Source: Dyadobacter sp. (lineage in GTDB: Bacteria > Bacteroidota > Bacteroidia > Cytophagales > Spirosomataceae). Taken from it: a DNA stretch of 64,000 nt. Each line of letters begins with the position of its first letter. The stretch's first letter is position 1. Positions 61,881 to 64,000 of this stretch are shown here, piece after piece. The DNA lies in NCBI RefSeq assembly GCF_017744695.1, contig NZ_JAGIAS010000002.1, forward strand, positions 868,001-932,000, given 5' to 3'. The notes under the pieces were generated by a model. That model was given only the letters and a program-made list of their open reading frames with translations. It ran no database searches and had not been told where the DNA came from. A program made the translations under genes and the position numbers.

Positions 61881-63641
61881 CTACCACCCCATATAATATT
61901 TATCATTCAGCCAGGTCGGGCGCGTCAGGTGGAAATGCGATTCCAGCATTTTTTCCGCCTCGCAGAATGCCCCTTCCACCCAGCCCTGCTGATCGGAATA
62001 GGCCTCCCCCACGACATAAATATTCTCGTCTCCGTCGGGCTTGCGCATGTAGGGCATGACATTCCAAACCGCCACACCGGCTTTCCAGGCGTGATACCCT
62101 GCCCCAAACGGGTCGTCGGACCAGTCGCGGAAGTACGTCACGTATGGCTCTGGGATTTCTACCTCGGCACCATGCAGCTCGCGCAGCTGGTTCATAATTT
62201 CATTGACCATCAATTGCGTAGCCTGTTCTCTTTCCAGCGCTTTCAGTTCCACGAGCGAGGCAGATTCCGCCGCGCTCACTTTGAAAAGCACGGTGTCGTC
62301 CGACAATGCCTTCCAGAATGTCTCCGTTTCCATATCCCCGTAGCTACCCAGCAGCATCGAGTTATCGTTGCGAGGATCGGTGCCGAAATAATAGCATTGG
62401 CGCATCGGAAGGTCGGTGATCGAATGCCCGGAGTCGATACCCAGCTTCTTCCACCACGGTTCCCGGAAGCCCATCAGTATTTTAAAGGCAGGCTCCATGA
62501 TCACCGAGCGGATATTTCGGTCGAGTACCGTGTTTTCGTTGGAATTGAAAAAGAAGTTCTGCTGATCGAGCAGTTCGAGCGATTTCCGTGGCATACCCAA
62601 TATGATATGATTCGCATAAGCGTGCCAGATCTGATTGCTCGGGATATTCAGGAACGTCAGCTCATAGCGGTACTGCTCGCGCCGGTCATGCCCTTTCGAG
62701 AAGGTCAGCAGCTTGTTTTCCGACCAGATACACGCGCCCGGAATCCCCATATACTGGTTAGCCAGCGCATAAGCGATGCTGTCATAGCCTTCCTCAATGG
62801 TTTTGTAGGTCACATCGGCCGAAAAATCACCTACCATATAAGGGAAAGCTTCTGCCGCATTCCAATTGACCGTATTGGAATAATAACCACCTGCATTCGC
62901 CACAAAGCTGTACCCCTCTTCCGAAACCTGGTCCTTGATCAGGTTCCAGAAGCCCAGGTCGTTCACCTTGCGTCCGTCATAGGGCGATCCGGGAAAATGG
63001 TAAGTCAGATTGGGCTTCACTTTGTCCCAGTCCTCGCTGGTCAGTTTGAATTCATAGTCATATTCTCCTTTTTGGGTAGCCAGGCCGGGAAAATTGCTCA
63101 CAAACCAGGGATCGGCGACCAGTACATCGTAGATAATCTTGTTAAAAAGCTGGTCGGAGCTGAAACCGATGTCGTCGTCGTTGAGGTAATAGCGGGTTAC
63201 CAGTTTCTCCCCTTTGCCCTGGGCCACATTCCAGGCATTTTGTTTGAAATGCTGCTTGCGAAGGTAAAAAAGCAGATCGGCCGGGTTGCCCATCGGGAAC
63301 GGAACGGGGGTCATGTGGTCTTTGAGCACCGGCGTGCGTTTGCTCAGGTCCTTTTCGGACAACGGGTAGCCTTCGATGAGCGTCGTCACAATCTCCTGCG
63401 ATGTGAGGTAGCGCATACCGCCGAGCTCACCCCAGAAATTCATCCCCGGCAAAATAACCGATTCGAGCCGCCCGCCGAGCCGCTCGCTCATGTCGAAGAT
63501 CTGCACTTGCTCACCGGTGTATTTGCCCACGTCGGTAAGCCGGAATGCGCTGTACAAACCGGATGTTCCCGCACCGATGATCGCGACTTCGGTCCCGAGG
63601 CCGGGTTTCATCCCATTGTTTAGTGGCGTGTTTTTGTTCAT
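61881..63641 (-). CDS. Flavin-dependent amine oxidase family protein
   Basis: About 586 residues from ATG 63641; the open frame to 63716 overlaps the preceding gene and is rejected. The FAD-binding Rossmann motif is VAIIGAGTSGLYSAFRL near residue 20, followed by DMSERLGGRLESV. A GELGGMRYL segment and the C-terminal FAD motif YVVGEAYSDQQGWVEGAFCEAEKML fit the monoamine/L-amino-acid oxidase family. No signal peptide is visible. The substrate, an amine or amino acid, is unknown. It starts 10 bases after the stop of a second flavin oxidase on the same strand, so the two are probably translated from one mRNA. Confidence 0.87.
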   Translation of the reverse strand: MNKNTPLNNGMKPGLGTEVAIIGAGTSGLYSAFRLTDVGKYTGEQVQIFDMSERLGGRLESVILPGMNFWGELGGMRYLTSQEIVTTLIEGYPLSEKDLSKRTPVLKDHMTPVPFPMGNPADLLFYLRKQHFKQNAWNVAQGKGEKLVTRYYLNDDDIGFSSDQLFNKIIYDVLVADPWFVSNFPGLATQKGEYDYEFKLTSEDWDKVKPNLTYHFPGSPYDGRKVNDLGFWNLIKDQVSEEGYSFVANAGGYYSNTVNWNAAEAFPYMVGDFSADVTYKTIEEGYDSIAYALANQYMGIPGACIWSENKLLTFSKGHDRREQYRYELTFLNIPSNQIWHAYANHIILGMPRKSLELLDQQNFFFNSNENTVLDRNIRSVIMEPAFKILMGFREPWWKKLGIDSGHSITDLPMRQCYYFGTDPRNDNSMLLGSYGDMETETFWKALSDDTVLFKVSAAESASLVELKALEREQATQLMVNEIMNQLRELHGAEVEIPEPYVTYFRDWSDDPFGAGYHAWKAGVAVWNVMPYMRKPDGDENIYVVGEAYSDQQGWVEGAFCEAEKMLESHFHLTRPTWLNDKYYMGW

Positions 63642-63651
63642 GTTGATGGTT

Positions 63652-64000
63652 TTAAATGGCTTTGAAATAAGTGTAACCCAGCTTGAACGGCGAAATATCA
63701 AATGTGGAATGGCCATCCAATGCCAGTTCGGTCAGTATTTTGCCCAAAAACGGGGTAAACTTGGCCGCCCAGCCGGTGGCATACACGACGATGTTCTGAT
63801 TGTTGGGCACATAGGGCGGTGCAAAATCGATCAGCAGCTCCTTATCCGGGATCCTGCTCAGCGCGATGAGGCAGGTGGACGTAAAATGAGGCGTCGGATC
63901 GAGGCCCGTCATGTGGTCGCGGACCCACGCAGACGTGTATGCGAGTTCCTGCGGGTTAGGCACGAGCGTGCGCTGCTCGGGGCTCGTGAGCGGGTCGATC
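63652..64000 (-). CDS. FAD-dependent oxidoreductase (DAO/sarcosine oxidase-like), partial at window edge
   Basis: C-terminal part only; the frame stays open to base 64000, so the gene begins outside the window. About 115 residues are visible. The segment CLIALSRIPDKELLIDF corresponds to the CxYTxTPD stretch of monomeric sarcosine oxidases, whose Cys binds FAD covalently, and NIVVYATGWAAKFTPFLGKI with LALDG..FDISPF is the matching FAD-binding end of the DAO family. A GTG at 63963 could look like a start but lies in mid-domain. It precedes the amine oxidase gene by 10 bases. Enzyme class is likely; substrate is unknown. Confidence 0.75.
   Translation of the reverse strand, partial: IDPLTSPEQRTLVPNPQELAYTSAWVRDHMTGLDPTPHFTSTCLIALSRIPDKELLIDFAPPYVPNNQNIVVYATGWAAKFTPFLGKILTELALDGHSTFDISPFKLGYTYFKAI

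Noticed and set aside
61929..63623. 564-codon plus-strand open frame antisense to the amine oxidase
   Set aside because: The minus strand encodes a complete FAD-dependent oxidase. The plus-strand product shows no fold or family signal.
1..64000. Search for tRNA, rRNA, CRISPR arrays, transposases and phage genes
   Set aside because: No cloverleaf, rRNA-like block, spaced direct-repeat array, DDE transposase or phage structural gene was recognised on either strand.

Overview
This window comes from a member of the Bacteroidota, most likely a Cytophagales/Spirosomaceae organism such as Dyadobacter. That placement is an inference. It rests on three SusC/SusD outer-membrane pairs, three hybrid one-piece two-component regulators, an ECF sigma/FecR pair, a type IX secretion sorting domain, lipoprotein-anchored glycan proteins, several matches to the Bacteroidota -7 promoter element (TAnnTTTG), and a GC-rich coding style. 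No rRNA, tRNA, CRISPR array, transposase or prophage gene was seen. Almost the whole window is carbohydrate sensing, uptake and breakdown.

Layout. 1-107: edge of a composite palindromic repeat. 108-2677: alpha/beta hydrolase, DinB-like protein and an Old Yellow Enzyme reductase, followed by an AraC regulator (2761-3621). 3618-7610: a hybrid sensor with no SusC/D beside it, divergent from a large type IX-secreted beta-helix protein (7772-11416). 11568-12203: a NUDIX hydrolase. 12397-24028: a complete fructan utilisation locus made of sugar porter, fructokinase, SusC, SusD, GH32 fructanase and a hybrid sensor with a periplasmic sugar-binding domain. 24188-29243: a SusC/SusD pair without an enzyme. 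29541-30131: a secreted protein of unknown function. 30225-36805: a fucose block with an AraC regulator divergent from L-fuconate dehydratase, SDR dehydrogenase, mutarotase, FucP-type porter and GH29 fucosidase. 36882-46047: a minus-strand run of ECF sigma, FecR, STN-type TonB receptor, sugar dehydrogenase-cytochrome c fusion and Tat-exported epimerase. 46154-47467: a polytopic membrane protein. 47560-60936: a second full utilisation locus with a beta-helix/PDZ protein, hybrid sensor, SusC, SusD and GH30. 61124-61687: an AT-richer membrane-anchored unknown. 61881-64000: two flavin amine oxidases, the second cut by the window edge.

How the genes work together. In the fructan locus GH32 releases fructose, SusC/D capture fructan at the surface, the porter imports fructose and the kinase phosphorylates it. 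The fused sensor probably reads fructose in the periplasm. The fucose block releases L-fucose (GH29), imports it (FucP type), equilibrates its anomers (mutarotase) and oxidises it by the non-phosphorylating route, although several steps of that route are not encoded here. The FecI/FecR-type module links an envelope signal to a TonB receptor and two exported sugar-modifying enzymes. Intrinsic terminators and candidate promoters divide these blocks. Two families of dispersed palindromic repeats sit in their gaps.
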